A DNA stretch of 35,450 nucleotides. Origin: an uncultured bacterium (GTDB lineage Bacteria; Patescibacteriota; Minisyncoccia; Phycocordibacterales; PALSA-1337). The notes below the pieces were generated by a model. That model did no database searches, had not been told where the DNA came from, and was given only the letters and a program-made list of their open reading frames with translations. The translations under genes and the position numbers were made by a program. The stretch lies in contig CAILTI010000024.1 of NCBI GenBank assembly GCA_903837075.1, positions 1-35,450 of the forward strand. The letters run 5' to 3'. Positions 1-6,787 of this stretch are shown here, piece after piece (the first letter of the stretch is position 1; each line of letters starts with the position of its first letter).

Positions 1-2286
1 CAGCTTTTTTACTTTTTCAATCTCGTCGGCGATTTCAGATTCAGATAGAGAATTTATTCCGGACTTTTCCCCTTTCTTGATCCACTCTCCAATTTTTTTA
101 TAACTAAATCCCGCCCGCTCAATTGTTTCAACGATCGTATCTCTATCAGGTAACCATTCTACCCCTTCGTGCTCTTGATATTTTTTTAGCCACTCATCGC
201 TCAAAACTTCTTTTGCCCAACCTTCCATACTCTTTGAATACCGAAAACCATTAACACAAACATCCTTCGCACCAGCGTTTTGAAGCTCCGTCATAAGTAC
301 ATCTATTCGCTTGTCGGTAATTCCGTAAATAAATGGCTGAATAACTACGAGCGGGTCAAAACCGGCTCCGATCAAATTTCTTATGGTCACTATTCTGAAT
401 TTATCAGTCCGTTCAAGTTCTGACAATTTTGCATAGGATACTTCCACTTTCAAAACATCACCGTATTTTTCGAACAACTGTCTGGATTTTTCTTCGGTGA
501 TAATCGCCTTGGTGCAAATGGCAACCTTGAAACCGAATTCTCTGGCTTTTTCACAGATAAAATCAAGTTCTTTGGGAAACAAAAGTGGCTCGGATGCCCC
601 TTGAAAACCGACAGTATCGCCCCGCAGTAGTTCAAAATCAAAATTTCGTAATTGCTCTATGTGTTTTTCTCTATTCTTCAATGGGATATTGAAAGCGACA
701 AAAGAATTCATGAAGTATTCCAGATGTTCTCCGTAATCTTCTTTTCTTTCTTGATTCAAGTCGACAATACAATAAGCGCATCCTTGCGGGCAAGCTGATT
801 CGTTCGGATTACGATGAAAATGTTCCTGTTTTGGTTTTTCTTCCGGCACAGGTACTTCCTTTTTTACATTAAGCGCAAAAATACGCGGTGTGTCTATAAC
901 TCCATCAGCCGAAGTGGGTATACCGGAAAGCCAACGAGCCAAACTTAACTCCCCAAGAGTTCTCTTGCCTTTAAGTTTTAAACTCATCCCTCCTTTAAGG
1001 GAGCAATGGGTACAAGCGCTAGTGCAAACATCTTTCAATTTACAAACTCCTTTCTTCTCCGAGTATTCTATTTCTCCTTCTCCACCCACAACATCGAGTG
1101 CCAGCTGAGCTTTTTCCGGTTTCCAATCTGAAGCCGCTTTTGAACATTTTGCCGCCATTTCGCAATCATCACAGCTGTATTTTTCGGGCATTGCCCAGTG
1201 ACAATTATAGTCACTGTCTAGCCCCAATGCATAGCTAACCGCGCAACTTGTTTTTCTAAAAACTTTCAAGCCGAGCTGTTTACCATATTCCTCTATGTAT
1301 TTTTGCAATTCGTCATCTATGAGTTTGTGATCCTTTTGCCAATTTGAATAGCCTTCTGGCGGTTTGATTTTTTCACCGGTAGTTTTTTCAAGGAGTTTAA
1401 GCACATCGGATGTTCCCCTCAATCCGCTATAACAGAGAATTTTACAGCCGCTTTGAGCTACACTATCTAGTGTGGATCTGATAATGTCTTTGAAAGCATT
1501 GTATCCAGGAATGAGAGGTCGTAAATAAGCGATAGCTGGCACTCCAGCTTCCACTAAATTTCTCAAACTCTCAATTCTTTTCTCATGGCTGACCGGTTCA
1601 ATCTTTGTTGGCAGATTAGAAACGCTTTGCAACATTACGACCTTACACTTGATATCTTTCAACTGTTGAGCCCTCTCTTTCGAAAATGACGATTTTGAAA
1701 TTATACCCACCGGTCCACTATGTCCTGACTCCTCAAGTTTTTTCAACTTTGAAAGAGTGTCCTCCCATTGAATTCCGGGGTCCCCGAAATAGTTATTGAT
1801 TGATACAGGAATGTCTCTCATCGCCACAGCAATTTCTGCTGGCACATCGCCAATTTCTTTGTTGATAAACGATTCTATTCCCCCGACACCTTCCTTGCTT
1901 AGATCACTTCTTGATGAAAGAATGCAATACCCGCATTTGTAGCATTTTTCCGTGTTATGAGCATAGACAAACCATGATTTGACCGCTTCATAAACTTTTG
2001 CTCCCAAATTGTGGTCGGCTTTGCCTCCACAGTCTTCTACTTGCAAAACTCTTTCTACTCCGCCAGCGACATCATCAGAACTTTCGACAACCTCTCTTTT
2101 TGCTTTTTCTATCACCGCGTCACCGCGTATAACAGAATCAGCCAATTTCTTTTGTGCAAAAGATAAAATTTGTTCTAACTCATTTACAGTTTCTATCTTT
2201 GTTTCTATTCCCTCATTTGTCTTAGCCTTAGTCGCAAGAGGCACAGAATATGAGTTTTCAATTGTTTCTAGGTTTTGTTTTTCCAT
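1..2286 (-). CDS. Tandem radical SAM protein (3' end beyond window)
   Basis: The minus strand stays open for 762 codons from ATG at 2286 to the window edge, so the C-terminus is missing. Two radical SAM-like halves are visible. The first, about residues 100-360, has a short Cys motif C115-x2-C118-x2-C121, a DIPVSINNYFGDPG segment and a typical RPLIPG strand. The second, about 490-720, has the canonical motif C499-x3-C503-x2-C506 followed by GFQGASEP and QPFIYG, which parallel the first half. Between them is a Cys-rich stretch: C362, C372, C375, C381, then C415, C421, C425, C428, the last three again spaced CxxxCxxC. This suggests up to two SAM clusters plus auxiliary Fe-S or zinc sites. Substrate and pathway are unknown. 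The start is supported by a TGc-TAAAAT box six bases upstream. Assignment to the superfamily is firm for the second half and inferred for the first. Confidence 0.8.
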   Translation of the reverse strand, partial: MEKQNLETIENSYSVPLATKAKTNEGIETKIETVNELEQILSFAQKKLADSVIRGDAVIEKAKREVVESSDDVAGGVERVLQVEDCGGKADHNLGAKVYEAVKSWFVYAHNTEKCYKCGYCILSSRSDLSKEGVGGIESFINKEIGDVPAEIAVAMRDIPVSINNYFGDPGIQWEDTLSKLKKLEESGHSGPVGIISKSSFSKERAQQLKDIKCKVVMLQSVSNLPTKIEPVSHEKRIESLRNLVEAGVPAIAYLRPLIPGYNAFKDIIRSTLDSVAQSGCKILCYSGLRGTSDVLKLLEKTTGEKIKPPEGYSNWQKDHKLIDDELQKYIEEYGKQLGLKVFRKTSCAVSYALGLDSDYNCHWAMPEKYSCDDCEMAAKCSKAASDWKPEKAQLALDVVGGEGEIEYSEKKGVCKLKDVCTSACTHCSLKGGMSLKLKGKRTLGELSLARWLSGIPTSADGVIDTPRIFALNVKKEVPVPEEKPKQEHFHRNPNESACPQGCAYCIVDLNQERKEDYGEHLEYFMNSFVAFNIPLKNREKHIEQLRNFDFELLRGDTVGFQGASEPLLFPKELDFICEKAREFGFKVAICTKAIITEEKSRQLFEKYGDVLKVEVSYAKLSELERTDKFRIVTIRNLIGAGFDPLVVIQPFIYGITDKRIDVLMTELQNAGAKDVCVNGFRYSKSMEGWAKEVLSDEWLKKYQEHEGVEWLPDRDTIVETIERAGFSYKKIGEWIKKGEKSGINSLSESEIADEIEKVKKL

Positions 2287-2292
2287 GCTCGA

Positions 2293-2301
2293 ATTTTAGC
2301 A
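2293..2301 (-). promoter_or_regulatory. Extended -10 promoter, leaderless start of radical SAM gene
   Basis: Reading the minus strand, TGC-TAAAAT is followed by exactly six bases and then ATG. Transcription starting about seven bases after the -10 would begin at the start codon, giving a leaderless mRNA. No Shine-Dalgarno sequence is present. Confidence 0.55.
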
Positions 2302-2374
2302 TATGTAACTAGTCAATTCTACCAAAAACTTCCACAATAGATCATCTCGATAAATGATCCATAGAAAGAGTTTT

Positions 2375-2402
2375 AAAAAATGACCCCGATAGCACATCGG
2401 GG
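2375..2402 (-). terminator. Rho-independent terminator
   Basis: On the minus strand a perfect 7-bp stem (CCCCGAT with ATCGGGG, 5-base loop) is followed within a few bases by TTTTTT. It lies 16 bases past the stop of the Trp/Cys-rich gene and before the radical SAM gene, so these two genes are probably separate transcripts. Confidence 0.8.
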
Positions 2403-2417
2403 CCGTGACAACACAGA

Positions 2418-2936
2418 TCAATCTGTACAAGAAACACAATGTTCAGGAATGAAGCACCCCAACGGAGACACCGCGGCCGGTTGGTTGTTACGCCAGTAGT
2501 CTTCGAACCAGCCGTAGTTCCAACTCCACTTCTGGCCGCGCGCATCCCACCAGAGATGACGAACATAGAAACCGCCACAGCCACTACGATAGATCACGCC
2601 CCAGAAATAGATACGTTGATTTTTCCATTCCTCGGGAATGAACTGCGAATTGGCGAGGTAGAAGTTGAGTAGCTGATCGCCATAGACCCATTGCCTCTCG
2701 AGCTTCTTTCGAAGATCCTTACCTTTGATGCAACCATCATTCTGACAATCGTCCCAATGAAACCTGACCGTGTTGGTAGTAACCGTGACCATCCCGCGCA
2801 CCCTATTGGGTAGTTGTTCGGAATCCGGCAATATTGTCCAACCCTCCGGTACCTCAGGAGACTTGTCGAAGTCGACTACGTGCTGACCTGTACCACAACC
2901 AAATTCACATGCTTTTATACGTGCCTTTCCTTTCAT
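2418..2936 (-). CDS. Hypothetical Trp/Cys-rich protein, 172 aa
   Basis: I do not recognise the family. The protein is rich in Trp and Tyr in its C-terminal half (runs such as RHLWWDARGQKWSWNYGW) and has scattered cysteines, including CEFGCG near the N-terminus and a terminal HCVSC. There is no clear signal peptide or membrane segment. I chose the ATG at 2936, preceded at about 11 bases by the purine-rich AAGGGG, over a GTG nine bases upstream that would be too close to it. It has its own consensus promoter, a leader of about 65 nt, and its own terminator, so it is a monocistronic unit. Its use of a Shine-Dalgarno sequence differs from the leaderless core genes nearby, which could indicate transfer. 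It lies between an ATP-grasp enzyme and a radical SAM enzyme; any functional link is speculative. Confidence 0.6.
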   Translation of the reverse strand: MKGKARIKACEFGCGTGQHVVDFDKSPEVPEGWTILPDSEQLPNRVRGMVTVTTNTVRFHWDDCQNDGCIKGKDLRKKLERQWVYGDQLLNFYLANSQFIPEEWKNQRIYFWGVIYRSGCGGFYVRHLWWDARGQKWSWNYGWFEDYWRNNQPAAVSPLGCFIPEHCVSCTD

Positions 2937-3004
2937 TTTTAACACATCCCCTTTCCGAAGATATGTCAGTTATTGTTGTGTCTATCGTCCATAGATCTGC
3001 CAGT

Positions 3005-3033
3005 AGTATAGCACGAGGTATGGTGATAGTAAA
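3005..3033 (-). promoter_or_regulatory. Sigma-70 type promoter for the Trp/Cys-rich gene
   Basis: On the minus strand TTTACT, a 17-base spacer and TATACT are seen, with TGC before the -10 (extended -10). It lies about 70 bases before ATG 2936, so this transcript has a real 5' leader with a ribosome-binding site. Confidence 0.6.
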
Positions 3034-3044
3034 TAGCGAGCTCA

Positions 3045-4256
3045 TTACCCATCCCTATTCTGGAGGAGATCTAGTATCGCTCCAGATACATTTCTCGATA
3101 CGCCAGTAGATGGCACATGGTGCATATCTATGTACGGGAGACTGTTTGCTTCGATGACCCCGCAGACCTGATGTTTCCATGATTGACTGATATCAGGACA
3201 AATGAAATCAATACCGATGAGGTCTGCGCCACATAGATGAGCGATCCGCTCGAACATCTCTACATTATCAACATGAGTGATATGAGTTACATCATGTATG
3301 TCAGCACCTGTCGCCAGAGTGATTTTCTTGTTCAAATATATTTTCCTATTTGATAGGGGGACAGTATTGAGCGATATCCCCTGTTCATCCAGAAACGCTA
3401 GAGTACTCTTCGTAAGAGCGATTTTATGTAAAGTAAAGCTATTCTGATCAATATCGCCACGTTTCGCGTCGGCATTCTTCAACTCTATCAATTCGGCTAT
3501 ATCGTGTTTACCGTCTCCGATGATATTCGGTGCTTCTCTCATACAACTAGCGACAAATTTACCACCAACAACAGTGATACGATATATATCTCCCGAGATA
3601 AATCTCTCAACTACAAAATCCTTTTTGAGGATCTGTGATATTGCGACAGCTCGTCTCAATTCTTCTCTCGATGCGACCCCTACCGTCGTATGCTTGCTGA
3701 GGGATCCTGACAAAGGTTTTACTACCACGGGAAAATTGATCTTTTCGATCACATAATCCACCGCTTGATCATAGTTCACAAATGACTGGCCCGATGGGTT
3801 GGGTATGCCGTTCTTTGACAACACCTTCTTGAACTCATATTTATCGTCAAAGTTAAATAGTCTTTTGTTACATGGCAGGATCTTGAAATATATTTTTCTA
3901 TTAGAGAACGTTATAGAAAAAATGGAGCTCGTTAATCCAAAAAAGGTTAATACGGATACATCTAAACCTCTATTTTTCGATTCATGGAGCAGAACCATCG
4001 TTCTGTTCGATATTTTGTCAGTTTCGACTATTTTCCGTTGCCCCATGATACGTATCATCAATAACATATGGAGTAAACTGTGCTCTATATGATTCGATAG
4101 CTTATCGATAATGCTGATATACCTAGACTCGATAAAATGAACCGGTCTCGATACCAGTCTCACGATGCCGACATTTCCCATTTTCTCTAGAAAATGTCGC
4201 GGACTCTCTTCGTACGGATCACAGTGCGAACAATACTTTCCTTCGTTTTTATACAT
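3045..4256 (-). CDS. Cyanophycin synthetase-like ATP-grasp ligase
   Basis: The 403-residue protein carries an ATP-grasp domain from about residue 140 to the end. Visible landmarks are VVVKPLSGS (K180), VVERFISGDIYRITVV (E217, R226), REAPNIIGDGKHDIAELI, GIDFICPD (D350) and EANSLPYIDMH (E369, N371). The IIGDG...RGD...TLHKIA...TGADIHDVTH series resembles the ATP-grasp half of cyanophycin synthetase, but the Mur-ligase half of CphA is absent. The N-terminal 130 residues are unassigned and include C9-x2-C12. The enzyme probably forms an amide bond to a carboxylate using ATP; the substrate is unknown, with GshB/RimK-like peptide ligation as an alternative. ATG 4256 is supported by TGc-TATGAT six bases upstream, so it is probably leaderless. 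It is downstream of rpsT but separated by a terminator. Confidence 0.8.
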   Translation of the reverse strand: MYKNEGKYCSHCDPYEESPRHFLEKMGNVGIVRLVSRPVHFIESRYISIIDKLSNHIEHSLLHMLLMIRIMGQRKIVETDKISNRTMVLLHESKNRGLDVSVLTFFGLTSSIFSITFSNRKIYFKILPCNKRLFNFDDKYEFKKVLSKNGIPNPSGQSFVNYDQAVDYVIEKINFPVVVKPLSGSLSKHTTVGVASREELRRAVAISQILKKDFVVERFISGDIYRITVVGGKFVASCMREAPNIIGDGKHDIAELIELKNADAKRGDIDQNSFTLHKIALTKSTLAFLDEQGISLNTVPLSNRKIYLNKKITLATGADIHDVTHITHVDNVEMFERIAHLCGADLIGIDFICPDISQSWKHQVCGVIEANSLPYIDMHHVPSTGVSRNVSGAILDLLQNRDG

Positions 4257-4262
4257 ATCATG

Positions 4263-4271
4263 ATCATAGCA
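4263..4271 (-). promoter_or_regulatory. Extended -10 promoter of ATP-grasp gene
   Basis: The minus strand reads TGC-TATGAT, then six bases, then the ATG at 4256. This spacing predicts a leaderless mRNA. Confidence 0.5.
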
Positions 4272-4293
4272 TTTATGTTCCGATATTTAATAC

Positions 4294-4316
4294 AAAAAAG
4301 CGTCCCTAGGGGGCGC
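4294..4316 (-). terminator. Rho-independent terminator of rpsT
   Basis: On the minus strand a 7-bp stem (including one G-T pair) with a 3-base loop is followed by TTTTTT. It sits about 35 bases after the rpsT stop codon. Confidence 0.75.
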
Positions 4317-4349
4317 GCAGAACAAAGCGAAAAAAATTATAGGGATTGA

Positions 4350-4613
4350 TTAGCCTAGCTTCTTCAGAGAAGACATGGCGCGAGATTTGAGACGAGAAGA
4401 GGTGTTGGCCTTGATATAACCAGTCTTTACTGCCTTATCCAATGCCTGATATAGAGGAGAGACGAGTTTGTTGGCTTCTACCTTGTCCTTACCGATCACA
4501 GCCTTACGAAACGACTTTAGCTGATCATCTATCGTGGCTTTGCGGCGCAGATTGAAAACTCGCTTCTTTTTTGAGGCTCGTAGGGCTTTCTTTGCTGATG
4601 AAGTAATAGCCAT
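4350..4613 (-). CDS. rpsT: 30S ribosomal protein S20
   Basis: The 87-residue basic protein begins MAITSSAKKALRASKKKRVFNLRRK and has the S20 pattern of a Lys/Arg-rich N-terminal helix, a central VIGKDKVEANKL segment and a Lys-rich SRLKSRAMSSLKKL tail. It binds 16S rRNA in the 30S body. The start at 4613 gives the normal S20 length; upstream codons in the same frame are not S20-like and run into a palindromic element. It is divergent from ruvA, with the element in between, and has its own terminator. Confidence 0.95.
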   Translation of the reverse strand: MAITSSAKKALRASKKKRVFNLRRKATIDDQLKSFRKAVIGKDKVEANKLVSPLYQALDKAVKTGYIKANTSSRLKSRAMSSLKKLG

Positions 4614-4691
4614 ATGTGTATGTGTCGATAACTTAACATGCCGCAACAGAAAAGTAAAGTGTCTCCGCGGTAATGTAATACCCGATCTAGA

Positions 4692-4852
4692 GGGCAACCT
4701 CCCACAGCTCTTTTCGTCTCTGCGGCTTTGTTTCCAATATACCAGCATTTTCACAAAGGACTCGCTCCAAGGATTCACTCATCCTTTGGAAAATGCGCTG
4801 GTATATCAGTCACAAAATATCCTCGAGACTCAAGAGCTGTGGGAGGTTGCCC
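4692..4852. repeat. Long palindromic element, copy 1 (rpsT/ruvA gap)
   Basis: A perfect 21-bp inverted repeat (4692-4712 with 4832-4852; arms contain AACCTCCCACAGCTCTT) encloses a second hairpin and a 26-bp block at 4809-4834 that recurs exactly at 34631-34656. Copy 2 lies upstream of rpmH. The arms of the two copies differ by compensatory changes (C4695-G4849 versus T34610-A34671; G4707-C4837 versus C34622-G34659), which argues that pairing is maintained. It ends 57 bases before ruvA and 78 bases before rpsT. It may be a MITE/REP-like repeat or a structured regulatory region. Confidence 0.85.
4737..4806. repeat. Nested hairpin inside palindromic copy 1
   Basis: The arms ATATACCAGCATTTTC... 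(4737-4760) and ...GAAAATGCGCTGGTATAT (4782-4806) pair almost completely, with a 2-base and a 1-base irregularity. This hairpin is absent from copy 2 at 34609-34672, so it looks like a later insertion into the loop of the larger element, possibly with GTC repeated at both edges (4716-4718 and 4809-4811). Confidence 0.7.
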
Positions 4853-4909
4853 CATAAGTATTATCTATACCAAATAGAAATTAGACCAGTTCTAATGTAT
4901 CATGTACCC

Positions 4910-5488
4910 ATGATCGCCAGCATAAAAGGCCTAGTAACCCATATAGACGTGAAATACGCCATCATAGAGACTGGTGGCATCGGTTACAAGGTATTCCTGA
5001 CCGCCGACACGATCCATAGTCTAAAAAGAGACAGCCCCACTTCCCTATGGATATATATGGTAGTTCGAGATGATGCTATGGACCTATACGGTTTCCCATC
5101 AAAGAAGGAAAAGGATTTCTTTGAACTACTCATCTCCGTTTCCAGTATCGGACCGAAGTCTGCACTCAATATCCTATCGATCGTGACCAGTGACACTCTC
5201 GCCAACGCCATCAGGAGCGGCTCAACAACACACCTAGTCAAGGTCTCCGGAATCGGCAAGAAAACAGCAGAAAAGATCGTGATCGAACTCAGGGACAAGA
5301 TCGGTTCATTTGGTATGAGTATGGACTCAGAGTTTACTGCCGGCCTATCTAGTGATATGGACGCCCTCGAAGCCCTGAAGGCTCTCGGCTATGATGCTGA
5401 CGAGTCCAGAGAGGCATTGAAGAAGATAGACAAGAAGATAGAAGATACTGGCGCCAAGGTAAAAGCAGCACTAAAAATGTTAAGCTAA
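4910..5488 (+). CDS. ruvA: Holliday junction branch migration protein RuvA
   Basis: The 192-residue protein starts MIASIKGLVTHIDVKYAIIETGGIGYKV, the usual OB-fold N-terminus of RuvA. It continues with the helix-hairpin-helix DNA-binding region (SSIGPKSALNILS and VSGIGKKTAEKIVIELRDK) and ends in a small three-helix domain (MDALEALKALGYDADESREAL) that contacts RuvB. RuvA tetramers bind four-way junctions and load RuvB. In-frame codons upstream read through the palindromic repeat and are not RuvA-like. ATG 4910 has TATCAT exactly six bases before it, which supports both the start and a leaderless mRNA. The Mur ligase gene follows after 9 bases, so the two are probably cotranscribed. Confidence 0.95.
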   Translation: MIASIKGLVTHIDVKYAIIETGGIGYKVFLTADTIHSLKRDSPTSLWIYMVVRDDAMDLYGFPSKKEKDFFELLISVSSIGPKSALNILSIVTSDTLANAIRSGSTTHLVKVSGIGKKTAEKIVIELRDKIGSFGMSMDSEFTAGLSSDMDALEALKALGYDADESREALKKIDKKIEDTGAKVKAALKMLS

Positions 5489-5497
5489 CAGAACAAT

Positions 5498-6787
5498 ATG
5501 CTAGATACATTCCTAGGCAAGATCAAGCGGAACATCATACCGGAGAAAATATTCAATTTCTTCCAGCCTATTTATCATTGGACACTATCCTTACTCGCTG
5601 CTATATGGTACCGCTTCCCTTCGAGACAGATCAGGGTGATCGCCGTTACAGGAACGAAGGGCAAGAGCTCCACAGTGGAAATCATAAATGCCATCTTTGA
5701 AGGGGCTGGTTATAAAACTGCGCTTTCGAATACGATCCGATTCAAGATCGACGAACGATCTCAACCCAACCTCTACAAAATGAGTATGCCGGGCAGGTTT
5801 TCCGTGCAGAAGCTGATCCGCCAAGCAGTCAATGCTGGATGTCATTACATCGTGATCGAAATGACATCCCAAGGCGCACTCCTATACAGACACCGATTCA
5901 TCGAACTGGATGTTCTGGTATTTACCAATATTTCTCCTGAACACATAGAAGCGCACGGTTCATACGAAAACTATCTGGCATCAAAGCTCCGTGTAGCACA
6001 AAATATGGCACACTCGAAAAAGATAGAGAGATCGATCATCGTGAATGCTGACGATCCCGAGTCGGACAAGTTCATGGCTTGCCCTGCCGAGAAGAAGATC
6101 TCGTACAGTATCCATGATGCTGATCCTTACATCATCAAAAAAGAAGGCCTGGATTTCACCATGGGTGGCCGTACCATCCACTCTCACCTATCTGGTCTAT
6201 TCAATCTCTATAATATCTTGGCTGCGGCTGCGGCCGCACACAGTCAAGGTATTTCCGACAACGAGATCTCTCGCGCCATAGAGAACTTCACAGACATTCC
6301 TGGACGGGTACAGAAGATCATCGTTGACAGTGCTGATAGAAAGCAAGATTTCTCTGTCGTCGTGGATTATGCACACACACCCGACTCTCTAGAGAAGTTC
6401 TACCAAGTCTTCCAAACTTCTAGAAATATCTGTATCCTCGGAGGTACTGGAGGCGGCAGAGATACTTGGAAACGAGGCGAGATGGGTCGTATCGCAGAGA
6501 AATATTGTGATGAGATCATACTAACTAACGAAGATCCTTATGATGAAGATCCGAAAAAGATCATCGATGACGTGAGGAAAGGTATCACCGTAACTATTCC
6601 ATCTATCATCATGGATCGTCGCGAAGCGATACGCGAGGCCATAAAGCGTGCCCAGACTGGTGATGCCATCCTCATCACTGGCAAAGGTACTGATCCTTAC
6701 ATCATGGGAGCGAACAATACGAAAATTCCTTGGTCAGATGCCAAGGTAGCAGAAGAAGAGCTCACGACAAGGTCTATCCTTGTCTAA
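5498..6787 (+). CDS. MurE-like Mur ligase lacking the usual N-terminal domain
   Basis: The 429-residue protein has the Mur ligase ATP loop TGTKGKSS at 51-58, the central-domain NISPEHIEAHGSYENYLASK segment, the NADDP motif, DYAHTPDSLEKFY and GGTGGGRDTWKRGEMG, which is MurE-like. MurE adds the third residue to UDP-MurNAc-dipeptide during cytoplasmic peptidoglycan synthesis. Only about 45 residues precede the ATP loop, so the normal UDP-binding domain is reduced or replaced by a hydrophobic segment (HWTLSLLAAIWYRF). The position of the DNPR motif of diaminopimelate-adding enzymes reads TNEDPYDEDP, so the amino acid added cannot be predicted. A related ligase with another substrate is possible. 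No Shine-Dalgarno sequence is visible. The stop overlaps the convergent amidase stop by 4 bases. Confidence 0.8.
   Translation: MLDTFLGKIKRNIIPEKIFNFFQPIYHWTLSLLAAIWYRFPSRQIRVIAVTGTKGKSSTVEIINAIFEGAGYKTALSNTIRFKIDERSQPNLYKMSMPGRFSVQKLIRQAVNAGCHYIVIEMTSQGALLYRHRFIELDVLVFTNISPEHIEAHGSYENYLASKLRVAQNMAHSKKIERSIIVNADDPESDKFMACPAEKKISYSIHDADPYIIKKEGLDFTMGGRTIHSHLSGLFNLYNILAAAAAAHSQGISDNEISRAIENFTDIPGRVQKIIVDSADRKQDFSVVVDYAHTPDSLEKFYQVFQTSRNICILGGTGGGRDTWKRGEMGRIAEKYCDEIILTNEDPYDEDPKKIIDDVRKGITVTIPSIIMDRREAIREAIKRAQTGDAILITGKGTDPYIMGANNTKIPWSDAKVAEEELTTRSILV

Noticed and set aside
1-2286. Gene-less or degenerate region at the window start
   Set aside because: One minus-strand frame is open without a stop to the edge and encodes coherent Cys motifs; it only seems empty because the gene is cut by the window.
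4614-4778. N-terminal extension of rpsT through the palindromic element
   Set aside because: The added residues are not S20-like and derive from the repeat; MAITSSAKK is the family start.
4692-4852. Insertion sequence
   Set aside because: There is no transposase frame inside; at most it is a non-autonomous palindromic repeat.
4793-4909. N-terminal extension of ruvA
   Set aside because: It translates the right arm of the palindrome, and RuvA proteins begin MIxxIKG; the -10 box at 4898 places the start at 4910.
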